From: JALORV01 sp963769745
GTDB lineage: Bacteria; Pseudomonadota; Gammaproteobacteria; Burkholderiales; Burkholderiaceae_F
Direction of reading: 5' to 3'
DNA length: 64,000 nucleotides
NCBI GenBank assembly: GCA_963769745.1
Contig: CAVYNB010000009.1
Location: 151,014 to 215,013, forward strand
Under the pieces are notes generated by a model. The model worked only from the letters and a program-made list of their open reading frames with translations. It was not told the DNA's origin and made no database searches. A program made the translations under genes and the position numbers. The stretch's first letter is position 1, and the number at the start of each line of letters is the position of its first letter. Below, piece by piece: positions 45,486-52,823 of the stretch.

Positions 45486-46598
45486 ATGGAACGCCCCAGC
45501 CTGATTCCGACACTGCGAACCCAGGCCTCGCCGATCGCACGCGCAGCCTGTGCGATCTATGGAATGTTGCTGCTGTACTCCGGCCTGGCCCCGTGGGCCG
45601 GCTGGCGCGATCTCGGCATCCATGCCCTTGCGTTCCTGACGGCACCCTTTCCGCGTTACACGACGACCTTTGACCTGGTCGTCAATGTCGTCGCTTACCT
45701 GCCCTTCGGCGCATTGATCGTGCTCGCGCTGTATCCGCGCGTGCGTGGCGTATCAGCCATCGGGATAGGCGCACTGGGGGGCGCACTGCTGGCGGGGTTG
45801 GTCGAAGCTGTGCAGACGTACCTGCCAACGCGTGTCGCGTCGAATGTCGACCTGATGAGCAACTCGATTGGTGCACTGGCGGGGGCCGCACTGACGGCGC
45901 CGTTTGCCGCCGCGCTGATCGACCGCGGCCGGCTCGTCGAGTGGCGCCGCCGCTGGTTCGAGCACGGCGCCACAGCGGTGCTGATGGCCGTCGCGCTGTG
46001 GCCGCTTGCGCAGATCTATCCCGAACCGATGCTGTTCGGCAACGGCGGCCTGCGCGACATGCTCGAGCCCGCCATCACGGCGCTCGGCGGCGAATGGTGG
46101 CAGTTCGGCGCCGAACTCTTCGGCCCCGCCGAGTTCGTGCTGGCCGAGGCCTTCGTGGTTGCATCGGCGATACTCGCGGCCGGACTGGCGCTCACCTCGG
46201 TGCTGCGCACGAATGCCCCGCGATACCGATTGCTGGCCGCGCTGATGGCGGCGGCGCTGATGGCAAAGTCGCTCTCCAACGCGGTCCAGTTCGGCCCGGA
46301 ACGCGCGCTGGCGTGGTTGACGCCGGGAGTCTTCGGCGGCATTTCACTGGGCGTGCTTTCACTGGCCGCGGCCACGGGCGGTCCGCGCGCGTGGCAGGGT
46401 CGCTTCGCCGGGATCGCCGTCCTTGCACTGCTGGTGGCCGTCAATGCCACTCCGGACAACCCCTATCACCTGGCGCAGATGCAGGAGTGGCGACAGGGGC
46501 GGTTACTCAATTTCAATGCGCTCGCGCAGTGGCTGTCGGCGTTATGGCCCCTGTTCCTCGCGGCGGCTTTGCTGCTGCAGCAGCGAAGCCGCCGCTGA
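45486..46598 (+). CDS. VanZ-like family membrane protein
   Basis: 370-aa integral membrane protein with about nine hydrophobic segments. The first half matches the VanZ-like pattern (LVVNVVAYLPFGALIVL ... LVEAVQTYLPTRVASNVDLMSNSIGALAG, quoted in parts). VanZ relatives are linked to glycopeptide resistance, but most chromosomal members are uncharacterised. The start MERPSLIPTL at 45486 is the only reasonable ATG. Confidence 0.85.
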   Translation: MERPSLIPTLRTQASPIARAACAIYGMLLLYSGLAPWAGWRDLGIHALAFLTAPFPRYTTTFDLVVNVVAYLPFGALIVLALYPRVRGVSAIGIGALGGALLAGLVEAVQTYLPTRVASNVDLMSNSIGALAGAALTAPFAAALIDRGRLVEWRRRWFEHGATAVLMAVALWPLAQIYPEPMLFGNGGLRDMLEPAITALGGEWWQFGAELFGPAEFVLAEAFVVASAILAAGLALTSVLRTNAPRYRLLAALMAAALMAKSLSNAVQFGPERALAWLTPGVFGGISLGVLSLAAATGGPRAWQGRFAGIAVLALLVAVNATPDNPYHLAQMQEWRQGRLLNFNALAQWLSALWPLFLAAALLLQQRSRR

Positions 46599-46606
46599 AT
46601 TGGCCC

Positions 46607-46642
46607 TTGAACCGACAGTTGAACTCGCAGTTGAACCCGCAC
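46607..46642 (+). repeat. Three tandem 12-bp direct repeats upstream of the ferredoxin gene
   Basis: Units 46607-46618, 46619-46630 and 46631-46642 all begin TTGAAC and share the pattern TTGAACyssCAs. They lie outside the VanZ coding region and end 7 bp before a perfect TATAAT, so they could hold alternative -35 elements (TTGAAC resembles TTGACA) or an operator array. Confidence 0.7.
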
Positions 46643-46649
46643 CGCTTCC

Positions 46650-46655
46650 TATAAT
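46650..46655 (+). promoter_or_regulatory. -10 box of the 2Fe-2S ferredoxin gene
   Basis: Perfect TATAAT 22 bp upstream of the ferredoxin ATG. The nearest TTGAAC (46631-46636) is only 13 bp away, shorter than the usual 17, and the middle repeat unit is 25 bp away, so the true -35 is unclear. Confidence 0.6.
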
Positions 46656-46676
46656 CGCTCTTTTGGCGTCGACCCC

Positions 46677-46985
46677 ATGAGTCATTACAAGCATCACGTC
46701 TTCTTCTGCCTGAACGAGCGCGAGGAAGGTGCGGCCTGCTGCAATCGTCATCACGCGACCGAGATGCAGCAGTACGCCAAAGCGCGCGTCAAGGAACTCG
46801 GCCTCAGCGGTGAAGGCAAGGTCCGCATCAACAAGTCCGGTTGCCTGGACCGCTGCGACGAAGGTCCATGCATCGTCGTCTACCCCGACGCGGTCTGGTA
46901 CACGTACGTCGATCGCCAGGACATTGACGAGATCATCGATTCGCACCTGATCAATGGGCGGGTGGTCGACCGACTGCGCATCTGA
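46677..46985 (+). CDS. Thioredoxin-like [2Fe-2S] ferredoxin
   Basis: 102-aa small ferredoxin of the thioredoxin-like 2Fe-2S family. The cysteine pattern FFCLNER ... ACCNRHH ... SGCLDRCDEGPCIVVYP provides the four ligands, and the C-terminus DIDEIIDSHLINGRVVDRL is conserved. It is found next to an alpha/beta hydrolase gene, whose start overlaps its stop (TGATG). The electron partner is unknown. Confidence 0.9.
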   Translation: MSHYKHHVFFCLNEREEGAACCNRHHATEMQQYAKARVKELGLSGEGKVRINKSGCLDRCDEGPCIVVYPDAVWYTYVDRQDIDEIIDSHLINGRVVDRLRI

Positions 46986-47665
46986 TGACTCCGCGCGCCG
47001 AGAAGCGACTGATCGCAGGCCCGGCGGGTCGGATCGACGTGGCGCTGGACTGGCCGCTCGCGTCGCCGGTCGCCGGTGTTGCCTGTGTCGGACATCCGCA
47101 TCCGCTGTACGGCGGAACGATGGACAACAAGGTCGCGGCCACGATCGCGCGCACGTTTGCAGCGTTGGGCTGGCTTGCAGTGCGATTCAATTTTCGCGGG
47201 GTCGGCGAATCGGACGGCACGCACGATGCCGGCCACGGCGAAACCGAAGACTTCCTGCACGTCCTGCGCATCGTGCCCACGCTGCCGGACGTCAAGGAGC
47301 GCCTGCCCGCAACGTATCCATTGGCACTCGCCGGTTTTTCCTTTGGCAGCTTCGTCGCTGCACGCGCGGCCGAGATACTGGCCGACAGCGCGCGACCGGT
47401 CGACTACCTCGTCCTGGTGGGCGCAGCCGCCGGCAAGTGGCCCATGCCGGAGGTGCGCACGGACACGCTGGTGATCCACGGCGAAAACGACGAGACGATC
47501 GCGCTGCCGGCCGTGCTCGACTGGGCCCGCCCGCAGGGATTGCCGGTGCTCGTGATCCCGGGTGCCGATCACTTCTTTCATCGGAAACTTCCGGTGCTCA
47601 AAGCGCGGATAAGCGCGCACATTCGAGGCATGTCTCAATTTGACGCGGCCGAGCAAAGCCATTAA
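46985..47665 (+). CDS. Alpha/beta hydrolase (COG2945)
   Basis: 226-aa predicted serine hydrolase. Visible: GHPHPLYGGTMDNKV near residue 35, RFNFRGVGESDG, the nucleophile elbow GFSFGSFVAA (Ser near 120), and the catalytic-His region GADHFFHRKL near the end. Cytoplasmic; substrate unknown. Coupled to the ferredoxin gene. Confidence 0.88.
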   Translation: MTPRAEKRLIAGPAGRIDVALDWPLASPVAGVACVGHPHPLYGGTMDNKVAATIARTFAALGWLAVRFNFRGVGESDGTHDAGHGETEDFLHVLRIVPTLPDVKERLPATYPLALAGFSFGSFVAARAAEILADSARPVDYLVLVGAAAGKWPMPEVRTDTLVIHGENDETIALPAVLDWARPQGLPVLVIPGADHFFHRKLPVLKARISAHIRGMSQFDAAEQSH

Positions 47666-47741
47666 AAGGTTTGGGCTTGGTGCCTGCTGCAGCAAAGCCG
47701 GCGCCGAAAAGGAGAATCGCCGCTGACGGCGACTGGGACAC

Positions 47742-48257
47742 ATGGACGGCTCACTCGTCTACTCAAAGACCCCGAAAGGTGTCGCGGAAGTCGCCGCCCG
47801 CAGCGCACAGCTGCCGATGACGACGCGCCGCGTGCTCATCATGGTCGATGGCAAGCGCACGGTCGATGAACTGGCGGTGCTGCTGCGCCCCGGCGAGATC
47901 GATGCAGTGATGACCCAGCTCGAAGGTGCCGGACTGATCCATCGCAGTTCATCGAGCCATTCACTCGATGTGCCGACCGTTGCAGGGCGCGAGATCGACG
48001 CCATGCCGCCCACCACGCAGGGCGCCCCGGGCGGCGACGATCCGAACCCGATGACGCTCGAGGAGGCCAAGCGCCGCGCGGTGCGCGAACTCACCGACCG
48101 GCTCGGGCCGGACGCCGAAGGGCTGTCGATCCGTATCGAGAACTGCCGCACGATCGAGGACTTTCGCGAGCGCGTGCGCGACGCGGAGCGCCTCGTGACC
48201 TCCGCGCTGGGCCAGGCCGCCGCCGCCGACTACCTGCGGGCTCTGCGCAAGCGCTAG
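47742..48257 (+). CDS. Conserved hypothetical protein
   Basis: 171-aa soluble protein. Residues 1-75 (YSKTPKGVAEV, LIMVDGKRTVDELAVLL, LEGAGLIHR) look like a winged-helix-type module often seen in betaproteobacterial proteins of unknown function; a Pro/Gly-rich linker and a charged helical C-terminal domain (RAVRELTDRLGPDAEGL, IEDFRERVRDAERL) follow. No enzymatic motif. The ATG lies 76 bp after the hydrolase gene with AGGAG further upstream. Confidence 0.65.
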   Translation: MDGSLVYSKTPKGVAEVAARSAQLPMTTRRVLIMVDGKRTVDELAVLLRPGEIDAVMTQLEGAGLIHRSSSSHSLDVPTVAGREIDAMPPTTQGAPGGDDPNPMTLEEAKRRAVRELTDRLGPDAEGLSIRIENCRTIEDFRERVRDAERLVTSALGQAAAADYLRALRKR

Positions 48258-48351
48258 GGCCTGTTCACGCCCAAGCCAGGAGCCGTCGACCGGGAACGCT
48301 GCGCGGGAACTCTCCGGTCACCGCGCTATCGTACGGAACCCGGCCACATGC

Positions 48352-49566
48352 GTGGCCACTTCCTTTCCTGAAGTGAAACGCACGCTCCTCATCAGCGGAC
48401 GCGTCACTGCGCTGGTGATCGCCCTGCTTTGCACCGGCCCTGCGCATGCGCAGGGACCAGCGCTGTCCGCCCGCGCGTGGCTGTTGCTCGATGTCGCCAG
48501 CGGCACGACGCTCGCCGCCCACGCGTCGGCGAATCGGGTCGAGCCGGCGTCGCTGGTGAAGCTGATGACCGCGTACGTCGTGTTCATCGCGCTCGCCGAA
48601 AAGCGCATCGCGCTCGACGATGCCGTGGACGTCTCGCGCTCGGCATTTGCTGCTCCGGGACGCGCCGGGGCGCGCATGTTCATCGAGCCGGGCCGGTCCG
48701 TCACTGTGCAGGAGCTGCTGCGCGGAATGATCGTGGCATCGGGCAACGATGCCGCGGTGGCGCTCGCCGAACACGCCTCCGCAACGCAGGCCGCGTTTGT
48801 CGAACGCATGAATGACGAGGCCCGGCGGCTCGGACTCGTCGACACGAGGTTCGCCAACGCGACGGGGCAGTCGGATCCGCAGCAGTACTCGACGGCACGC
48901 GACCTCGCACGCCTGGCGCTGCGCATAGGCAGTGACTTCCCGCAGCACCTGGCTCTGTTCGCCGAACGTGAAGTGACCTACAACGGCATCACGCAGGCCA
49001 ACCGCAATCGACTGCTGTGGAGCGACCCGACGGTCGATGGCATGAAGACCGGTCACCTCGAGGCCAGCGGCTGGTCGATCGTGGCCACCGCGAAGCGACC
49101 GCGCGGCCAAGGCGACGGAGCCTTCGAGAGGCGACTGATCGCCGTCGTCCTGGGAGCGCCCAGCGACACCGTGCGTGCGCAGGACGCACTGCGCCTGCTC
49201 AACTACGGCTACGCCGCGTACGACACGGTTCGCCTCTACCGCGGCGGTGCGACGCTCGTCCGGGCTGAGGTCTGGAAGGGTGACAGCGCCGAAGTACCGC
49301 TCGGGCCGGAGCGCGACGTGTTTGTCACCCTGCCGACGGACGAACTGCAGCGGCTCGGCGAGAAGGGTCTGCGTTCCTCGATCGAACGTCCGGACCCGCT
49401 GATCGCCCCGCTGACACGGGGCGAAACCGTGGGCCGCCTGAAGATCACCGCGAACGGACAAGCGCTCACCGATGCGCCGATCGTCGCCCTCGAGGGCGTC
49501 GCGCCGGCAGGGCTGCTGGGTCGCGCGTACGATGCAGTCAGATTGTGGTGGCGGAGGCGCAACTGA
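48352..49566 (+). CDS. D-alanyl-D-alanine carboxypeptidase (PBP5/6 family)
   Basis: Low-molecular-mass penicillin-binding protein trimming the terminal D-Ala of peptidoglycan stems. It has a signal peptide (LLISGRVTALVIALLCTGPAHA), the SxxK motif SLVKLMT near residue 65, SxN as SGND near 125, and KTG as MKTGHLEASG near 225. A PBP5 C-terminal domain and an amphipathic anchor (YDAVRLWWRRRN) complete it. Start is GTG at 48352; a GTG at 48373 gives a more compact signal peptide. Its stop overlaps the dat start (TGATG). Confidence 0.93.
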   Translation: MATSFPEVKRTLLISGRVTALVIALLCTGPAHAQGPALSARAWLLLDVASGTTLAAHASANRVEPASLVKLMTAYVVFIALAEKRIALDDAVDVSRSAFAAPGRAGARMFIEPGRSVTVQELLRGMIVASGNDAAVALAEHASATQAAFVERMNDEARRLGLVDTRFANATGQSDPQQYSTARDLARLALRIGSDFPQHLALFAEREVTYNGITQANRNRLLWSDPTVDGMKTGHLEASGWSIVATAKRPRGQGDGAFERRLIAVVLGAPSDTVRAQDALRLLNYGYAAYDTVRLYRGGATLVRAEVWKGDSAEVPLGPERDVFVTLPTDELQRLGEKGLRSSIERPDPLIAPLTRGETVGRLKITANGQALTDAPIVALEGVAPAGLLGRAYDAVRLWWRRRN

Positions 49567-50486
49567 TGGAATGGAACGAATCGACCTGTTTCATTAACGG
49601 TGGGTGGCGGCCGCTGGCCGACGCGACGGTTTCCGTGCTCGATCGCGGTTTCATCTTCGGTGACGGCGTGTATGAACTGGTGCCCGTCGATACCCTCGAT
49701 GGCGTGCGCGCGCCGTTCCGTGCACGCGAGCATTGCGAGCGACTGCAGCGCAGCTGCGACGGCATCCGGCTCGCCAACCCGTACTCGACCGACCAGTGGC
49801 TCGACCTGATCGACGAGATCGTGGAGCGGCACCCCTGGCCGCGGCAGGCGGTGTACTTCCAGGTCACGCGCGGCGTGGCCAAGCGCGACCACGCGTTCCC
49901 GGCCGGTGTGGCGCCGACGGTGTTCATCACCACTTCGCCTTGGCCGGCCGTCCCCATCGAACAGATCGAGCGGGGCATTGCGGTCGTCACGCATGCCGAC
50001 GAGCGCTGGCTGCACTGTGACATCAAGAGCATTTCGCTGCTCGGCAATGTGCTGATGAAACAGCACGCCGTCGAGCATGGCGCCTTCGAGACCGTGATGT
50101 TGCGTGACGGGTTTCTCACGGAAGCCTCGAGTGCCAACGTGATGGTGGTGAAGAACGGAACGCTGCTGGCACCGCGTCCCTCGGTGCAGATCCTGCCGGG
50201 CATCACATGCGATGCCAGCTACGACCTGGCTAAACAGCATGACTTGCCGCTCGAACTGCGCCCGGTTTCCGAGGCCGAGTTGCGCAGCGCCGATGAGCTG
50301 TGGCTCAGTTCATCGGGCCGCGAAGTCCTGCCGATCACGACTCTCGACGGCCGGCCCGTCGGCGAGGGTCGTCCCGGGCCGCTGTACGCACGGATGCGGG
50401 AGTGGTTCCAGGCGGCCAAGCGCGCCGACGCCCAGCGCTGGCAGGAGCGCAAGGCACGTCAGGCTCGCGGAACTCTCGCGGCATGA
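49566..50486 (+). CDS. dat: D-amino acid aminotransferase (class IV)
   Basis: PLP fold-type IV transaminase. Motifs: FINGGWRPL, VLDRGFIFGDGVYEL near residue 30, the PLP lysine in HCDIKSISLLGNVL near residue 150, and EASSANVMVV. It probably makes D-alanine/D-glutamate, fitting its coupling to the D-Ala-D-Ala carboxypeptidase gene. ATG at 49566 follows GGAGG; a GTG at 49545 is also in frame. A branched-chain aminotransferase role is less likely given the context. Confidence 0.9.
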   Translation: MEWNESTCFINGGWRPLADATVSVLDRGFIFGDGVYELVPVDTLDGVRAPFRAREHCERLQRSCDGIRLANPYSTDQWLDLIDEIVERHPWPRQAVYFQVTRGVAKRDHAFPAGVAPTVFITTSPWPAVPIEQIERGIAVVTHADERWLHCDIKSISLLGNVLMKQHAVEHGAFETVMLRDGFLTEASSANVMVVKNGTLLAPRPSVQILPGITCDASYDLAKQHDLPLELRPVSEAELRSADELWLSSSGREVLPITTLDGRPVGEGRPGPLYARMREWFQAAKRADAQRWQERKARQARGTLAA

Positions 50487-50550
50487 TCGAGGCTGTGCCG
50501 CCGCGCACGCAGGGCAGCGCTGCTGAGTGACGCCAATGAGAGCCTCCGAC

Positions 50551-50576
50551 AAGCGACGCAGATAAGCGACGCAGAT
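50551..50576 (+). repeat. Tandem 13-bp repeat before the DUF493 gene
   Basis: AAGCGACGCAGAT is repeated exactly at 50551-50563 and 50564-50576, ending 2 bp before the first possible ATG of the DUF493 gene. It could affect initiation or be recent slippage. Confidence 0.7.
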
Positions 50577-50578
50577 AA

Positions 50579-50869
50579 ATGCCGCCGATGAACGACGCCG
50601 CTGACCGCACCGAGCCGAAGGGGCTCGAGTTCCCCACCGACTTCCCGATCAAGATCATGGGACGTCGCGACGACGCCTTTGCACAGTCCATCGTCGAGGT
50701 CGTGCTCCAGCATGCGCCCGACTTCGACGCATCGACGCTAGAGATGCGCGCGTCGCGGGACGGCAACTACATCTCGCTGACGGCCACGATCCGCGCGGTG
50801 TCGCGCGATCAGCTCGATGCGCTGTACCGCGCATTGACCAGCCACCCGATGGTCAAGATCGTCCTCTGA
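50579..50869 (+). CDS. YbeD/DUF493 (UPF0250) family protein
   Basis: 96-aa ACT-like small protein with the family pattern LEFPTDFPIKIMGRRDD and SRDGNYISLTATI ... LYRALTSHPMVKIVL. Function not established; it is regularly found just upstream of lipB, suggesting a tie to lipoate metabolism. Starts at 50579 (MPPMND) or 50588 are both possible; neither has a strong ribosome-binding site because of the adjacent repeat. Confidence 0.9.
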   Translation: MPPMNDAADRTEPKGLEFPTDFPIKIMGRRDDAFAQSIVEVVLQHAPDFDASTLEMRASRDGNYISLTATIRAVSRDQLDALYRALTSHPMVKIVL

Positions 50870-50927
50870 AGCTCACCTCTTGTGCCCCTGAGTGTCCGAC
50901 TGAGCTCCCAGCGGGAGCGCTGTCGCG

Positions 50928-51566
50928 ATGATCGTGCGCGACCTCGGCCGCTCCGAGTATCTGCCGACCTGGCACGCGATGCGCGACTTCACCGCGCGCC
51001 GGTCCGAAACGTCCGACGACGAACTCTGGCTCGTCGAGCATCCGCCCGTGTTCACGCTCGGCCAGGCCGGGCGCCGCGAACACCTGCTGACTGACACCCC
51101 CATTCCAGTCGTGTCCACCGACCGCGGCGGCCAGATTACCTATCACGGCCCGGGGCAGGTGGTGGCCTATCCACTCGTCGACCTGCGTCGCCTCGGCATC
51201 TTCGTCAAGGAACTCGTGTTTCGCATCGAGCAGTCCGTGATCCAGACGCTCGCCGCACTCGACATCGACGCACGCCGCGTGTCGGGGGCACCGGGAGTGT
51301 TCGTGCCCTGGGGCGGCGGCCTGACGTCAGGAGAGTTCGCCGGGCTGGCCAAGATCGCGGCGCTCGGCATCAAGGTCTCGCACGGTCGCAGCTATCACGG
51401 AGTCGCGCTGAACGTGGCGATGGACCTGGCGCCGTTTTCGTTGATCAATCCATGCGGATACGCTGGACTGCCGGCGATAGACCTTGCAACGCTCGGGGTT
51501 TCGGCGCGCCCGGAAACAGTCTCGGCCCAGCTGGCCGAGCGCCTGGTCGCGCACCTTTCGCCCTGA
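50928..51566 (+). CDS. lipB: Octanoyl-ACP:protein octanoyltransferase
   Basis: Transfers octanoyl from ACP to lipoyl domains. Motifs: TYHGPGQVVAYPLVDLRR near residue 70, SHGRSYHGVALNV near 150, and the catalytic Cys in FSLINPCGYAGL near 172. 212 aa. Follows DUF493 by 58 bp and precedes lipA, the usual order. Confidence 0.95.
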   Translation: MIVRDLGRSEYLPTWHAMRDFTARRSETSDDELWLVEHPPVFTLGQAGRREHLLTDTPIPVVSTDRGGQITYHGPGQVVAYPLVDLRRLGIFVKELVFRIEQSVIQTLAALDIDARRVSGAPGVFVPWGGGLTSGEFAGLAKIAALGIKVSHGRSYHGVALNVAMDLAPFSLINPCGYAGLPAIDLATLGVSARPETVSAQLAERLVAHLSP

Positions 51567-51612
51567 ACTGCATCAGCTTGAACGGCTGTCCTGGCTATAC
51601 CAGGGCCTTAGC

Positions 51613-51618
51613 TACACT
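51613..51618 (+). promoter_or_regulatory. Possible -10 box of lipA
   Basis: TACACT 61 bp upstream of the lipA ATG, in the 112-bp lipB-lipA gap. It suggests lipA may have its own promoter besides readthrough from lipB. Confidence 0.35.
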
Positions 51619-51678
51619 TGTCGCCTTCCCACCGCAGCGCTGCCCAGCACAGGATCGGGGCGGCAGCTTCCATCCGCC

Positions 51679-52680
51679 ATGTCAGATCAACCTCCCACCG
51701 TGCGCGATCCCTACGCCAAGCTCAAAGGCGAAGCCAAGACCGGCAAGGTGTTCAAGAAGTTCGATATCAAGCCGGTCCCCGCGAATGAGGCGCTGAGGAA
51801 GCCGGAGTGGATCCGCGTCAAGGCCGGGTCGCCGACAACACGGTTCTACGAGATCAAGGCCATCTTGCGCGAGCACAAGCTGCACACGGTGTGCGAGGAA
51901 GCCACCTGCCCCAACATCGGCGAGTGCTTCGGCAAAGGCACCGCCACGTTCATGATCATGGGCGACAAGTGCACGCGCCGCTGCCCGTTTTGCGATGTCG
52001 GCCACGGCCGGCCCGATCCGCTCGACGCCGACGAGCCGATGAACCTGGCACGGACGATCGCGGCGCTCAAGCTCAATTACGTGGTCATCACCTCGGTCGA
52101 TCGCGATGACCTGAAGGACGGTGGCGCCCAGCACTTCGTCGACTGCATCCGCGCCACGCGCGAGTTGTCGCCCGCCACGCGGATCGAAGTCCTGGTGCCT
52201 GACTTCCGCGGCCGGCTCGAGCGTGCAATGGCAATTCTGGAGGCCGCTCCACCCGACGTGATGAATCACAACCTCGAGACCGTGCCGCGCCTGTATCGCG
52301 AGTCGCGGCCGGGGTCCGACTACCTGCACTCGCTGACGCTGCTGCAGGAGTTCAAGCGGCGCGTGCCAGGAGTACCGACCAAGAGCGGCCTGATGGTCGG
52401 GCTCGGCGAAACCGACGACGAGATCCTGCAGGTGATGCGCGACCTGCGCACGCATGGGGTCGACATGCTCACTGTCGGCCAGTATCTCGCACCGACAAGC
52501 CATCACCTGCCCGTGCGCCGCTATGTGCACCCGGACGTGTTCCGCATGTTCGAGTCCGAAGCGGCAGGCATGGGTTTCTCACACGCCGCCTGCGGCGCGA
52601 TGGTGCGCTCGAGCTACCACGCGGACCAGCAGGCCCACGCAGCCGGGGTGGGTGGCATGTCCGTTGCCAAGGGCAACTGA
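51679..52680 (+). CDS. lipA: Lipoyl synthase
   Basis: Radical SAM enzyme inserting two sulfurs into octanoyl-lipoyl domains. Auxiliary cluster CEEATCPNIGEC near residue 75, radical-SAM CTRRCPFC near residue 105, GHGRPDPLD, HNLETVPRLY, and the C-terminal RSSYHAD. Start MSDQPPTVRDPY at 51679; 333 aa, normal. Confidence 0.97.
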   Translation: MSDQPPTVRDPYAKLKGEAKTGKVFKKFDIKPVPANEALRKPEWIRVKAGSPTTRFYEIKAILREHKLHTVCEEATCPNIGECFGKGTATFMIMGDKCTRRCPFCDVGHGRPDPLDADEPMNLARTIAALKLNYVVITSVDRDDLKDGGAQHFVDCIRATRELSPATRIEVLVPDFRGRLERAMAILEAAPPDVMNHNLETVPRLYRESRPGSDYLHSLTLLQEFKRRVPGVPTKSGLMVGLGETDDEILQVMRDLRTHGVDMLTVGQYLAPTSHHLPVRRYVHPDVFRMFESEAAGMGFSHAACGAMVRSSYHADQQAHAAGVGGMSVAKGN

Positions 52681-52823
52681 TCACAGCTCAGCGCGTGGTT
52701 CGACATTGTCGGGATCTGAGTGGATGATCACCTTGCCACGTCTCCGCAAACCAGGGTGCCTTTAGCCGATGATCAGGGTTCAACGCATCGGCGGGCACTC
52801 GAACAATCCTCTCAGGGCAAGCG

